NCBI RefSeq assembly: GCF_012489685.1
Contig: NC_080045.1
Location: 47,699,096-47,763,095, forward strand
From: Lotus japonicus
Taxonomy: Eukaryota; Streptophyta; Magnoliopsida; Fabales; Fabaceae
Length of the DNA stretch: 64,000 bases
Reading direction: 5' to 3'
Shown: positions 1-11,403 of the stretch, piece by piece
How the letters are laid out: every line of letters begins with the position of its first letter
How positions within the stretch are numbered: position 1 is the first letter of the stretch
Notes under the pieces: generated by a model
The model's database searches: none
What the model was told of the DNA's origin: nothing
The model's input: the letters and a program-made list of their open reading frames with translations, nothing else
Program-made: the position numbers and the translations under genes

Positions 1-506
1 AATCCAAAAAAGTTGATGGTGGTGGTTTTGATATTAAATACAATATCAATGTAAAAAATAATCTTCTCACTGTCCCTTCCCCTTCAAATTCTATTTGACG
101 ATTTCAATCCTCCTGCTCATTCAAAATTTGTTTTTATGATATGTCATCTGTTAAAATTTAGTGAATTAGTTTTTTTATTTTCATATTAATTTTCTAAATA
201 ATATTTAAATTTTCATATTACTAATTTTAAATTATTAATATGTCATTTGCAAAATTTTACATTCATCATATTAGTTAGTGTTTAGTTGATATTAGTTAAT
301 CGCTAAATAAAAAATTTAATATTATTAATACTATCATATTTGTGTTTTCAACTATTTTACCTAATAAAAACGAATCACTACCAAAAAAAAAATTTATGAA
401 TTCTTTTCTTAAAGGAAATTTAGGAATTCTTGGATCTAAACAAATTTAGTTATTTTAATCCATAAAATTTCTTAAAAAAAACACACAAAAAACAAAAATA
501 AAAATT
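1..506. other. AT-rich non-coding DNA, probable Helitron body
   Basis: No ORF or recognisable domain. It lies immediately upstream of a Helitron-type 3' terminus on the plus strand, so it is probably the 3' part of a non-autonomous Helitron whose 5' end is outside the window. This is inferred from position only. Confidence 0.35.
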
Positions 507-538
507 CCCGTGCATCGATGCACGGGTAAAAGTACTAG
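507..538 (+). mobile_element. Helitron 3' terminus
   Basis: A perfect 20-bp palindrome (CCCGTGCATCGATGCACGGG, 507-526) is followed by an 8-nt spacer, CTAG at 535-538 and a flanking T. A hairpin about 10 nt before a CTRR end, inserted between A and T, is the Helitron 3' signature. The same stem (CCCGTGC...GCACGGG) recurs at six other places in this window. Confidence 0.75.
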
Positions 539-2195
539 TACTATATATAAAGGGAGAGTTTTTGCAATCTTGAGGGCAACTTTGTCATTCAATAGTTATT
601 ACACTATAATCTAATTGTTTACATGGATATTTAAGTAAAAATACACATTAATTTCTAAAGATGCAATCACAACCGTCCATTCCATTGCAACCTTTCATCT
701 TCCGTCAGTTTCTTCTATGCCTTGAGAACACTTTATGACTTAACAATGTATTGATCTTTCACTATTCTAATTGTTACAACTTTTATAATTTAATGATTTT
801 ATGACTTTTCATTTTTCAAAACTCCTCTTCATAATTTCAATTTATTCTAAAATGAAAAATATTCAATAATTGGATTAAGGAAGAGAATTGTTGAAACTTT
901 TCACATTCTTCACAGTTTATTTTCCATGTATAAATACTCTTCATCTGTTTGATTTGTCTGCATCTTTTTAACCTCATCCACATTTTGAGCTTTAGAGTTG
1001 TTTAAAGTATACATGGCTTCCAGCAATGACTGCATATCAGAACTCAACTAGCTTATGTTTTAGGTTTCATTTCCTCTTAATTTTTCTTGAAGAATTCAGC
1101 ATATGGCTAAGAGAAGCTTTTGTAAACATCCTCAAGGGGTTGTCCACACCTGACAAATTGGTTTCTAGCGGCTCAATTATTCATTCATATCACCATTTAA
1201 CATCTGAATTGTCATTGGATAATTTTTAACAGGTATTTTTTGTAAGGTGGCATCCATTTTTTTTTTTTTTTGCTTTCTTTGTTCAATTGTGAAGATTTTT
1301 TGTTTCATTGGGTGTCATGCATATGTTTTTTATGTCAATTTTTGGCATTCTTTGTCCAATTGAGAAATGATTGTTTCTCAACTTATTTCTTCTAAATGAA
1401 TGAAAGTATTTCCTTTCGGAAAAAAAAATCCATATAGATTTTAGACCTATATATCATGAATGCATTTTTGTATAAAAAATGGATGAAAGAACAAAAATTA
1501 ATAATTCTCTATTTTAGAGGGACTAAAATCAATAAAAAATCAAATGGGGACCAAATTCAATAATTGACTATTTTAAGAGACAAAAACCATATTTAACCCA
1601 AAAATAAAGAATATACATTTAAAATAAAAATAAAATAAGTTTTAAAACTTCATATCGGTTATATTTCTATTAATTAACATATTTAAAAATAAAATATAAA
1701 CATCAAATTTACTTTTTATATAGTATACATTAAATCGTTTTAGTTATACAAAACTTAGAAAATTAAAAACCTTAAAGATTTAATTTAAATCACACTTCAA
1801 AATTTATAATTATGGGACAAAAGTCTTTTCATTTTTACAATCTCAATCAGATGTAGATGTGGTTACTATTATATAGAAGTTATAAAATAAAATTACTATC
1901 CTTTAATTTTTTAGAAAGGAAAAAAATGTATTATTCACAGCTTTGAGAACAAAGCTTAAGAGGATACAAAATATGCATTTTTAACTTGGTACTTCACTTT
2001 CTTTGTAAATTAAAAAATAAAAATGTAATTTTAAAATAAACATGTAATTTTAAAATTAAAAAAGGAAAATTGATTAAAATATTACGAAAATAAGTCTTAA
2101 AGATAAATATTAATTAACCTATTTAAAATATATATCTATATCTATCTATCCATCTAATATCTATATGTATATCTATATTTATCTGTCTATCTATA
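539..2195. other. Non-coding AT-rich stretch, eroded transposon ends
   Basis: No gene recognised. Directly after the Helitron end, the sequence from 540 (ACTATATATAAAGGG) resembles an eroded Helitron 5' end. A 67-codon ORF at 1026-1229 matches nothing I know. Around 1500-1600 the pattern 'GGGACTAAAATCAAT ... ACCATATTTAACCC' looks like one arm of a legume Mutator-like MITE in reverse, with no mate found. TATC microsatellite tracts lie around 2140-2200. Confidence 0.4.
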
Positions 2196-3070
2196 TCTAT
2201 ATAAAATATAAAGTTTAGCAAGCTCAAGGGTAAATTAGTCTATCAATAAACAATGTTTCATATATATTTTTCTTACCTATGAACTTTTAAGTAATTATAC
2301 ATATTATTTGATATGTAATTTTTCAGAACTGCTCGGTAATTACAAGACTTTTAATATCAGTCGTTCGATATTCCCCTTGAACTTCCTCCATCAATGTTAG
2401 TATATGACTTTCTATTATTAAGCTCAAAACTATTTTAAAAGAATTTATTATTATTTAATTTATATGAGTTATGGAATGTCATATGTCAAAATTAATATTA
2501 AATATGATATTAGCTATGAATTCCATAAGACACATTTTATTAGTTTAATAAAAAAACCATAAAATTTAAAGATCATTCAACAAAAAAACTCTCTAACCCT
2601 TCCTCTTGATCTTCCTTCATCAATGTCACTATATGAACTTATACTATTAACTACAACATTAATATCAAAAAAAAACTACAACATTATTTTAAATAAATTT
2701 AATATTATTTATTTCATATTAGTTATGAAACTTAAAAATACAAACTTAATATTAAATATGATCTTTAAAAAAAAGTTAACTTCTATCTATAAAGTACAAT
2801 AAATTGGTATATCAAAAGAATAAATCAAAAGCATCAACTATATAAACAAGGACAAACGGCACAAAAAATTAAACACATAAAAAACCTACGACAAAAAATA
2901 TACAATCAAAAACATAAATTAACACTTCGATAAAAAAAATCTAATTATCAAAAAAAGGTATTGTTTATACTCATTTTTCATACGAATAAATAATTTTAAA
3001 AAAATCATAAAAAACACAATACAAAATTAAAAAGAATCCCCCCGTGCAACGCACGGGTAAAAAATACTAG
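2196..3070 (+). mobile_element. Short non-autonomous Helitron (candidate)
   Basis: The 3' end is clear: a CCCGTGC/GCACGGG hairpin (3041-3057), then TAAAAAATA and CTAG (3067-3070), then a flanking T. The proposed 5' end is TC at 2196-2197 preceded by A, reading TCTATATAAAATATAAAG, similar in style to the 5' end of the better supported Helitron at 48839-53145. The interior (about 0.87 kb) has no coding capacity. The 5' boundary is an inference. Confidence 0.5.
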
Positions 3071-3154
3071 TAAAGAACATGAAAAATAAGACAGTTTCAT
3101 GATGTAAGTCACCCCAATTTTTTTTTGGTACATTGCCTTAAAGAAAACAAAAAA

Positions 3155-5165
3155 CTACGGTCTCACAAAGGAGACACCACACGCATCAGCCAACAAGAGC
3201 ACTCCTAACCCCGCAATTGGGATCTCGGTTATTACTAAGTCATCATTCTGATCCGCCCCATGCTTAGCCAATAGATTTGCACAAGCATTCCCCTCACATA
3301 AAGTATGCCGAAGCTCCACAATCCAGTCCCTGCTTAGGAGGTCTTTAATATCACACACTAAAGCGGCATAAAGATGACTAGAAGATGGCTTGGACTTAAC
3401 AAGAGTCACTGCGTCTTGTGAGTCGGATTGACACTCCACAATTCGATACCCCTGCTCCCATGCAAGAGATAAACCATGGAACATGCCAAGAAGCTCCAAA
3501 TGCAGAATGCAACACTCATCCAGGTAGCCAAAGAAACCATTAAGCCACTCCCTGTGCATAGTTCTGAAGCACCCCCCAAAACCACCACGTTGAGGAGTCC
3601 CATGAACGCTTCCATCTACATTCAGCACAACACAATCAGCAAGACCCACCGTCCATCTCACTAACCGAGGAGTATGCAGAGGCACATCAACATCAACTGC
3701 AAAACAACGAGCTATATCATCAGACATAGCTAAAATATTACCTCCCAACACCTTCCAAGGAATCGACTTACCCTCCATGCACCAGACATTACGCAGTCGC
3801 CACACCCACCATAACGTCGACATAACCAACGGAGAATTCTCCTTCAGCACATCACGAAGCCATGCTTTCGAGTCCGCAATCGCAAAAGAGCTTCCTGCTG
3901 TGGAAAATCCCATATGACGCCAAACACGACGAGCTTGCTGGAAATCTCTAAGGCAGTGAAGCACGTTCTCCTCCCCAGTGTTACACACTACACAAGTAGC
4001 ATTAAGCGCCATTCCTCGACGAAATCGACAAGCATTCGTAGGTAGTGCCTCTTGATACGCTAGCCACACAAAAACAATGCACTTCAAAGGAACCTTCAGC
4101 CGCCAGATCCATCCCCAAGACACCACAGCTGCCACATCACCAGGGTCTTGAATAGCTCGCTGCTGAAGCGTCCAATCATAGCCAGATGCAGTGGAGTAAA
4201 TGCCAGAAACATGGCCCTTCCAACAAGTCCCATCTACAACATGAGAGTTTATTCTCACCGAAAAACCCTTGATACAATCAATAATAGGCTCTGGAATAAC
4301 AGTCCACAACCGCTCAAACCGCCACACTCCATTGTCCCAAACATCACAAATACGCATCTCGACATCATGAATGTCCACATATAAAACAGTTTGACACAAC
4401 GGGAACGGGGTACACCAAGGCACAAACCAGAACGAAGTAGACCCGTCACCCACTTTGAACTCGAACCCAGCTTGGAGGACATTATGAGCTTTCAAAAAAG
4501 TTCGCCAAACAGGAGACCCTGAGGTGTCACCAGCAGACAGAAAAGAACCACGAGAGAAATAATTAGCTCTCATAATGTCCACCCACGGTTTGTCTTTCAC
4601 CAACACAAGCTGCCAAATCTGCTTCCCCAATAATGCGACGTCATGGTCCCTAGCCTTCCTCAAACCCAAACCACCCATACGCTTTGGGCGAGCCACTCTA
4701 TCCCAAGCCACCAAATTCAAGCCACGACCAGTTCTATCTTTGCATATAAAATTTTTAATAACCGAATCCAACCTGTCACAGACTCCCTGCGGGATCCAAA
4801 CCTGACTCATACAATAGGCCGGCATGGCCGAAACAACTGACTGAGCAAGGGTGATACGACCTGCTCTATTCTAGAGCTTACACTTCCAATCCGCTAACCT
4901 CGAGTTAATTATATCAAAAATGTAATCAAAGTCCCTCGCTGTCACCCGCCGTTGGAAAATAGGAAAACCCAGATACTTGCCAAGATCAGAAGTAAACTGG
5001 ATCCCTGCAATATCAGCCAGCCGAGATTTTTTCTGATTAGAGAGCCCATTACACCCCAGAATCTTAGACTTTGCCTCACTAACCTTGAGGCCTGACGCTC
5101 TACAAAAAGTATCCAACAAGTCCTTCAATAGCCTAACCTGATTATTCTTTGCTTTCAAGAAATCA
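3155..5165 (-). pseudogene. 5'-truncated LINE (L1-like) reverse transcriptase
   Basis: The minus strand encodes the C-terminal half of a plant L1-type polyprotein. Upstream part (5165-4871) is RT thumb-like (FCRASGLKVSEAKSKIL). After an in-frame TAG near 4867, within what should read W-K-x-K-L-x-N-R-A-G-R, the frame stays open to 3155. That 556-codon part holds the zf-RVT region (about residues 200-300, with the W..WRLKVPLKCIVFVW core) and an RNase H domain (about residues 395-520, LNVDGSVHGTPQRGGFGG). The endonuclease and catalytic RT motif are missing, as expected for 5' truncation during target-primed reverse transcription. A short A-run (minus strand) lies near 3120. No target duplication was found; the 5' break abuts an LTR fragment at about 5161. 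One nonsense codon makes it non-functional. Confidence 0.88.
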
Positions 5166-6184
5166 GATGGCTGAAGCTTCATTCTCTGACATGTGGCTCA
5201 ATCAAGACCGAGGTCCACTATAAGACCATGGGTTGCGTACTACTGGATTTCACACTTTAACCATGGCCCAATCTCGATCCAACACGTGGCAAGGTTGTGG
5301 GAATAAAGCCAAAAACGAAAAAGGAACGCTGGAGATGAAAAAAGAAAAATATGATATTAGGTTTGTTTTTTTTTTGGCTTATAAAGGGGATACAGAACAT
5401 GATATAGGAGGGGGGAACAACAGCAGTATTGGCGGCAGCGCACAAAGGAAGAAGAAGAACTTTGGTTCTTAATTGAATTTCATAGGTTCTTTATCTATTT
5501 CTTTGTGATTTTTATGGCCATGCTTGGCTAACTCCTCTCTTTAGCACTTGAGATGTGAATCCTTTTTATTTTTATGTCTTGATATTTCAGTTCTTTGTAT
5601 GACTATTGGGTTTTTAATCTATGTATTCGTTTCAGTTAATTTGTGCTTGAATCGATGCGAGCTTTTTACTAATTCTTATAGGAACGAAAGTTATATTAAG
5701 AATTAGGGAACCACAGGAGCGAATTTATTAGACCTTCCCTACTGCTTAGGAATAAGAGTAGAATCTAATAGTGGTGGCTAGTATAAGAAATTTTAATCTT
5801 CAATTCAAGAGTCTAGGTGCTCGTAACACAGACATAGTAATTGAATTGAAAGTCTTGCTTAGCTATTAATTTAGTAAGTAAGAACATAGGCTAAATCACC
5901 ATAGGGAGAACTCTCAATTTCATACAAACGCTGTTTTGTTTAAGGCATAGATTAAATTGGTGAAACTATACTCAGGTGCTATCTTTCCCATATAAATAAA
6001 AAAATCTTGTTAATTGCTTTATTTTATTTCTGTGAAATTGAACAATTGAATCACCCCCAACTTGTTTACTTTTATTCTCTAAATCATAAAATTAGTCTGA
6101 ATCAATAATTGAACACAATCCCTTGGGTACGATATCTTTTATATTACTTCGGGCAAATTTTTATACTTGCAAATTGGCTTATCA
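5161..6184 (+). mobile_element. Athila-like Ty3/gypsy LTR, 3' two-thirds
   Basis: This block is similar along its length to the LTR at 42108-43634: shared GATGGCTG(A/C)AGCTT and GAGGTCCAC near the left, and the late 'ATGGCCATGCTTGGCTAA' style region. It ends ...GGCTTATCA, as that LTR ends ...GAGTTATCA. After the end comes TGGCGCC (6185-6191), the first bases of the primer-binding site seen at 43641, but the rest of the site is gone. The left third is missing where it meets the LINE. Inference: a deletion relic, not a complete element. Confidence 0.6.
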
Positions 6185-7859
6185 TGGCGCCTTCTTCTGC
6201 CCTCTTTTATTTTTTCTTTGAAGCAGATTCTCGATCCCTAGGGACCCACGGTTGGGTCGTTCTGGTGCCCCGGCCGGGTCGAGAACGGTTTGTTCCTTAT
6301 CAAGTTGGTTCCGAATCTTACTTGGCCCGCCGGTACTTCCGGGTCGTCGTCCACCCTGCTTACCCCTCGTCATTCACACAGAAGGAAGGGAAAGCCCTTT
6401 TTCCATTTTATTGGACCCAGTGTCCCAGACCCATATCTGATTCTCCCAAAACGTCTTCCTCTTCTAGAGAAAGTTTCGTCATTGGGGTCTTATCCAAGCT
6501 TCCTCTTTTCAGTTGCGCTGAACTACTTGGCTCTCCTCCGGGCTCCAAGTTGTTCCCTCGATTAGGTTTCCCCTTTTACCGTCTTCTTCACACCTTCCTC
6601 CGAATATCTTCGTTTCTGATGAATTTCCCTTTTTACTTTTCAGGAAATATGAAGTTCTCTACTGCCGATCTGCTGGAGGACTTCCTCTCCGGGAACGTTA
6701 AGGCGCCCTCTCTGGTCCAGGTTGGAGAGAAAAGGCGAAGCTCGTCGGTGGGTGATGGTTCTCCCAATAAGAGGAAGCTAGGCGAGCTAAGCTCCCCAGT
6801 TGCACCTTTGACTGTCTCGGGTGATGGATCCATCGCGCTCGACCCCATTGTTCCGGATAGCGCACGCGATTCCTTGGTGCCCGATCAGCACGACGAGGTG
6901 AACGCTTCCCCAGTCGTGGGTACCTCTCGCCCCCTGACTTCAACGGCAGGCCAGCAGCCACCGTGCTCTGTCCGCCCTCCGTCTCCTTCGCCTGTCCAGA
7001 CTACTCATGGTTCATCAGCCCCTAGCTCTCCTAGGGCTGGTGGCGGGGAAGAAAATCTTTCCTCAGACCGCCCAAAAGACCCTTCCAGCAACTCTTCCAC
7101 CGACCCTTTTTCCTTCTTGCTTTTTCACCCTTATCTTGAAAAATTGAGGGAAGTTCCCAGCCAAAACCCGCAGGACGTTGCCCAAGAAGCTGTGTCGAAT
7201 CTTCTTCGCGCCGGTTGTGTGTTCGCCCAAGTGGCTTGACAGGCTCGGCCCCTCACCGGAATTGCAGGGCTTCGCCAGGAGGTGGAAAAACTGCATTCTA
7301 TCAACCTTCAGGCCAACAAGACCTGCTCCAATTTGTCCAACCAGTTGGCATCTGAGGTGGATAAGACAAAGAAGATGCAGAAGAAACTCGCGGAAGCGAA
7401 GCTTGCACAGATAGCGGCGGACGAGAAAGAGTGGAAGCTTGAAGTCCAGGTCGAGGAGCTCTGTAAGGACCTTGGCACCAAGGAGGCCATCATTGCTTCT
7501 CAGGAGGAAACCCTTGCTGCTAAGGACAAGGAGATTGCTGATTTGCGCGAAAGACTGGCGGACAAAGGTAAGATACTTGCTGAGGCCCGGTCGGATTTGG
7601 AATCGAATTCAAACTCTTGGTTGAGAAGGATGCCCAGGCCATCGCCTTGGAGAAGCAGATAAGGAAGGAGGCTGCTCACGCGGCGGCTAATGAGCGTATC
7701 CGCGACTTCCTAATTGCCAAGGCTCAAGTCAAGCACCTTCATCGTACTATTAACCTTGGCCTCCTGGGGGCTTTCAAGAAGGTTACCCCCACCGGACTGG
7801 TGGGTCCAGAAGATCCGCCGGAAGGTGCTTGTGTTGACCTTGGAGCCGCTGTGGAATAA
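6184..7859 (+). pseudogene. Gypsy antisense ORF (Transposase_28-like, coiled coil), broken
   Basis: The N-terminus carries the ARRYFRV-V-HPAYP...ALFPFYWT signature of the plant 'putative gypsy type transposon' family (Pfam Transposase_28). A 78-bp GT-AG intron at 6566-6643 joins the N-terminal exon to an exon starting NMKFSTADLL; the same intron position occurs in the relative at 23030-25140. A proline/serine-rich linker and a long coiled coil follow (about 7260-7720), after the shared motif LLRAGCVFA. Breaks: an in-frame TGA at 7237-7239 and a frameshift near 7610, after which the frame resumes to 7859. It runs antisense to the gag-protease and LTR at 8006-9344, the arrangement known for the extra ORF of Tat-lineage gypsy elements. 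Its function is not established. Confidence 0.65.
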
Positions 7860-8005
7860 GAGAAAAAGATATAATGTTAACCTATTTCGAGTTATTGTAA
7901 CGCTTAATACCTCTTTACTTCGTTTAAACTTTTTGTTTGTATTTTACTTTCAAGTTAATCGATTCAGCTTTACTTCTTTATGTTTTATGCTTGTTTTAGC
8001 GCTTT

Positions 8006-8812
8006 TTAGAGTTTTTCTCTCTCGCACCCCCCATAGTTCCTTGCATAAGGAGTAAGGTCTCCTTCATTCAAACCGAGCCGATCAAACGCTCCGTCGTAAA
8101 TGATGTCCGCTGAACTCCCTTGATCCAAAAGTACTCGTTGTACATTGAGTTGGTTGACGCGAAGGAGGATTACAATCGGATCGTCCAGATGCGGCTTTAC
8201 TCCGAAGAAGTCATCGGAAGAAAAGATAATGTCTGGGTGTGAAAAGCCGAAAGGAACCTCCGTGACTGTGTTCACCGCCCTGGCGTAGCGCTTTCTAGCT
8301 GCACTAGTGACTCCTCCTTCTCCAAACCCTCAAACTATCGTGTTTACTCCTTTAGGTATCAAAGCATTACCGCCCTGTGTTTTAATAGGTTCTCCTGCCG
8401 CTATCAGCTTTCTCACCTCGCGCTGCAACGTGCGGCATTCCTCTGTGACGTGGCCCATGGCCTGGTGATAGGCGCACCATTCACCTCTCGGTTTGCCGCT
8501 CATTCGCGTTGCTCGCGGTTCCCGGAGATTCTATACTTCGCACGATCTGTCCAAGCACGCCATCTTTCCTTTTGGAGACGAATTCCTCCACTCCCTCGAG
8601 GATTTCCAATAGCTTTTCCTCTGCAATGTCCAAAGCTCCACTATTGTATTCACCCTTCGGACCTCCGTATCCTGTTGCTTCAGGCGACTATTGACCTCGC
8701 GAATCAGCCACCTCCAATCCTTGTGAGCGTCCAACGGCTGAGGTGATGGAGGTCCTTCTCCCGAAGGTTCCAACAAGAAGACTGAGGATTCCGCTTCCTC
8801 ACCGCGCCGCAT
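8006..8812 (-). pseudogene. Ty3/gypsy gag-protease relic
   Basis: The minus strand begins with a gag-like N-terminal segment (8812-8531, MRRGEEAESS..., with a coiled WRWLIREVNSRLKQQ stretch). It continues with a zinc-knuckle-like CAYHQAMGHVTEEC (about 8440-8490) and then a retroviral-type aspartic protease carrying the DQGSSADIIY active-site motif (about 8110-8140). The gag core domain appears deleted, and an in-frame stop precedes the protease. Homology stops after TPYARN at about 8030; reverse transcriptase, RNase H and integrase are all absent. It sits downstream of a minus-strand LTR and primer-binding site (9007-9344), so it is the 5' coding part of that element. It cannot be functional. 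Confidence 0.8.
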
Positions 8813-9024
8813 TCCATACGCGCGGCGCTAATCACGCGTGTGTTTCATCCTTCTTTTACTTCGTCGATGTTGCGCTTCCATCAAGTGTCACTAGCGAATC
8901 AAGAATTTAACCGAAAATCAAGAAACCAAAGAGAATTGCACGGAAAGTCGAACTTCTTTCAACCAAATCATAATCCACGTAGTCCGGGAATCGTAATCTA
9001 CCGGTCTCCACAGACGGCGCCAAA

Positions 9025-9344
9025 TGTTCTATCCATGAACATTGAGATGAGGTATAGTACCTAGAGTGTAAGGAACGTGATGCGAGATTCCTAGAGAGAA
9101 TGAGAGCATAACCGCTTTAAAGAGAGAAAGTAACTGAATTTCAATCTTGTTATTTCACAAATGAGCTGAGAGTCCTTTACAATTGGTATTCATCCCCTAT
9201 TTATAGATGTGGAGTTGGGCTTGGCGCCTCTAACCCTTCCTAATGGGCCGGTTGGGCCTCTGGGAGGAGGCCCAAATCCCTGGTCCGCTCGTCGCCTTAA
9301 GCTGGCGCTCCTAGGCGAGGGACCCTGGGATCTCGCCCAGTCCA
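9025..9344 (-). mobile_element. Ty3/gypsy 5' LTR with primer-binding site
   Basis: On the minus strand the LTR begins TGGACTGGGCGAG at 9344 and ends ...TAGAACA at 9025. It is followed by the primer-binding site TTTGGCGCCGTCTGTGGAGA (9024-9005). Start and end match the LTR family at 22684-22963 and 25913-26192, in opposite orientation. No matching 3' LTR was found to the left, so the element is truncated. Confidence 0.8.
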
Positions 9345-9713
9345 CTACTTTATTTGTATTATCGTTAATTAAGGTTTATATGTGATATTCTACTCTATTT
9401 TCTTCATAGTTTATAATTGATCCAATTTCTTCTTTTTTAAAAAAAAATTATTTTCTTCTTCATTTATGGTGTTCATTTTGACAATAAAATTCATTCAAAT
9501 ATTCAGACCGTAAGGAAGACACCACTCTACTTAATATTCATATATTTTTTTCGTTGATTCTAAATACCCTCCTTGCGACACGATATTGTCTGAGCTAGGA
9601 ACATATACCATGGTGGTTTTAGGGGAAGAAATATGTTAAAACTACGAGTGATCATCACATTAGGGTAAAGAGCAAACACAAGTGTGTTGAACACCACATC
9701 TTTCACCCAAAAC
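9345..9713. other. Non-coding spacer
   Basis: AT-rich DNA flanking the gypsy LTR and the hAT-like element. I see no gene or recognisable repeat in it. Confidence 0.4.
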
Positions 9714-9721
9714 CTTAAAAC

Positions 9722-10063
9722 TAGGGATGTCAATGGGTATGGGTGGGCATAGATAGTATATACCCACCACCCGCTCCACGTGTAAGAATTTATACCTGTA
9801 ACCGCTCCATACCCACATGGATATCCATTAAGTTGGTTTAACCGGATTTTCAAATATCCGTGGATATCCATGGGCACCGAACACCCATGATCATAAATGG
9901 ATTCACATAAGTTTACAGTCAATTAATGTGTAAAGGAAAATACTTCTTCTCTACCTTTTTTTAGTATAAGGGCTTCTTTTTACCGTTACCATTGTATAAG
10001 TTTACTTGAAGGAGAACTATAACTCAAACACAAATTCATTAGATAGTAGACTTAATATACATT

Positions 10064-10095
<32 letters not shown>

Positions 10096-10278
10096 TAGTA
10101 TTTTATATATTGGGTGGGTATCATGGGTATGGATACATTAATATCTGTACCCGCCCCATTAATAAATGGATAGTAGCTAGAAATATCGATTAAATAAATC
10201 TGTTGATACCCGTGGGTGCGGGTAATTTTACCCATAGCGGTTTTTTATCCACGGGTGTGGATAATTTTAACATCCCTA
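9722..10278. mobile_element. hAT-like non-autonomous element, 557 bp
   Basis: Terminal inverted repeats TAGGGATGT(C/T)AA at both ends are flanked by a perfect 8-bp target duplication, CTTAAAAC, at 9714-9721 and 10279-10286. An 8-bp duplication is diagnostic of hAT elements. The interior is rich in GGGTATGGGTGGG-like and CCCGTGGGT-like subterminal repeats and holds a TA microsatellite (about 10065-10088). ORFs across it are not genes. Confidence 0.85.
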
Positions 10279-10328
10279 CTTAAAACATTATGTGTACGAA
10301 ACATCTTACTTATAAACAACTCAAAATT

Positions 10329-10945
10329 GGATGGCCCTTTGTGATTTGAGGGGTTATTGTGATTCGTATGCTTAACTGGGTGGGGAGGAATTTAATGTTA
10401 TTTAGTGGGGTGGGATTTGTAAGGAACATATGGGGTTTATATGACTGGTCAGGGTATATTGGATGTGTTTTTTTGCTGTCTAATTGTGCAGGGTGCTTTA
10501 GCAGGCTTCGTTTGGAAATGCTTGTGGAATCACAACATGGAGGATATATTCATTGCTATGGGATCAGAAGGTTTTTATTTCAAGTCGTGGGATCAGAAGG
10601 TTTAGCATGTAGTTTGGTTTCATGTACATGTTAACTAGTAATTTGCTTTGGGGTTAATAGTCAAGGTACTGTTTAGATTTTAGGTGGATTTTTTAAAGTG
10701 GTTTCTTTTGTAAGGGATGAATCTTTGATATTTGGATACTACTCTTTTTCCTTACCTAGGATTTTTTCCCACTGGATTTTTCCTATGAAGGTTTTAATGA
10801 GGTCCTATCTCAAAGTCTCTTTGTGGTCGTTGGGAGGGGTTTGTACACTCTAGAGGAGTAGGTTTTGATAATATGTTGGTTCTATTTTTTGCTTGATTTA
10901 TGGCTAATCAATAATATGAGTTTATGTTGTCAAAAAGAAATATTT
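10329..10945 (+). mobile_element. 5'-truncated LINE fragment with 15-bp target duplication
   Basis: AAACAACTCAAAATT occurs at 10314-10328 and again, identical, at 10946-10960. The 617 bp between them have no terminal repeats and end in an A-rich tail (GTCAAAAAGAAATATTT). A long perfect direct duplication plus an A-rich 3' tail indicates target-primed reverse transcription. The body shows no intact domain and is probably LINE 3' UTR. Confidence 0.7.
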
Positions 10946-11076
10946 AAACAACTCAAAATTATCATTTTCTTTCTATGTGAGACTTACTCACACTTGATAG
11001 TGCCTTTTATAATTTGAATAAACTTAATAAATTTAACGCAAAATTTTTAAGAAATTACACGAAAAAAGAAAATTAA

Positions 11077-11110
11077 TATCCTTGTGCATCGCACGAGTAA
11101 AAAATACTAG
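11077..11110 (+). mobile_element. Helitron 3' terminus (degenerate hairpin)
   Basis: CTTGTGC-ATC-GCACGAG (11081-11097) is followed by TAAAAAATA and CTAG (11107-11110), then T. It is the same layout as the other Helitron ends, with a G-T pair in the stem. A 5' mate was not found. Confidence 0.65.
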
Positions 11111-11267
11111 TAAATTAAATAGAAACAAATATAGGCTTTTTCATTCCATAAAATTTTTTTTATTTAATTTTTTTATATCAGAAAGATAAATTGTTTCCTC
11201 CAAGAATATTGATCATTGGACGTCCCCACCCCAACCCATATTTCCCTGACTCTTACCACTATATATG

Positions 11268-11396
11268 TTTTTTTTATAGGTAAATGTTAGTTATTAATTG
11301 TTAGTAAATTAGTTCCTTCACTAGGATTTGAACTCTGACCCTTCAATACCCTTTATCTTCTTAGCTCAGTAAGTGAGCTACTCATGTCCCCGAGCA
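11268..11396 (-). mobile_element. tRNA-derived SINE
   Basis: Read on the minus strand it has a box A-like GTAGCTCACTTACTGAGCTA, a box B-like GTTCAAATCC (about 11322-11334), a 3' part AACTAATTTACTAACAATTA, and an A-rich tail. A 7-bp target duplication ATATATG lies at 11261-11267 and 11397-11403. The 3' part matches the SINE at 62148-62286, so both belong to one family. Confidence 0.82.
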
Positions 11397-11403
11397 ATAT
11401 ATG

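Noticed and set aside
1026..1229. 67-codon ORF as a host gene fragment
   Set aside because: No recognisable motif, no splice context, and located in Helitron/MITE-like DNA.
8450..8812. Plus-strand ORF of 98 codons (8450-8746)
   Set aside because: Opposite strand of the gag-protease relic, whose zinc knuckle and protease motifs are recognisable on the minus strand.
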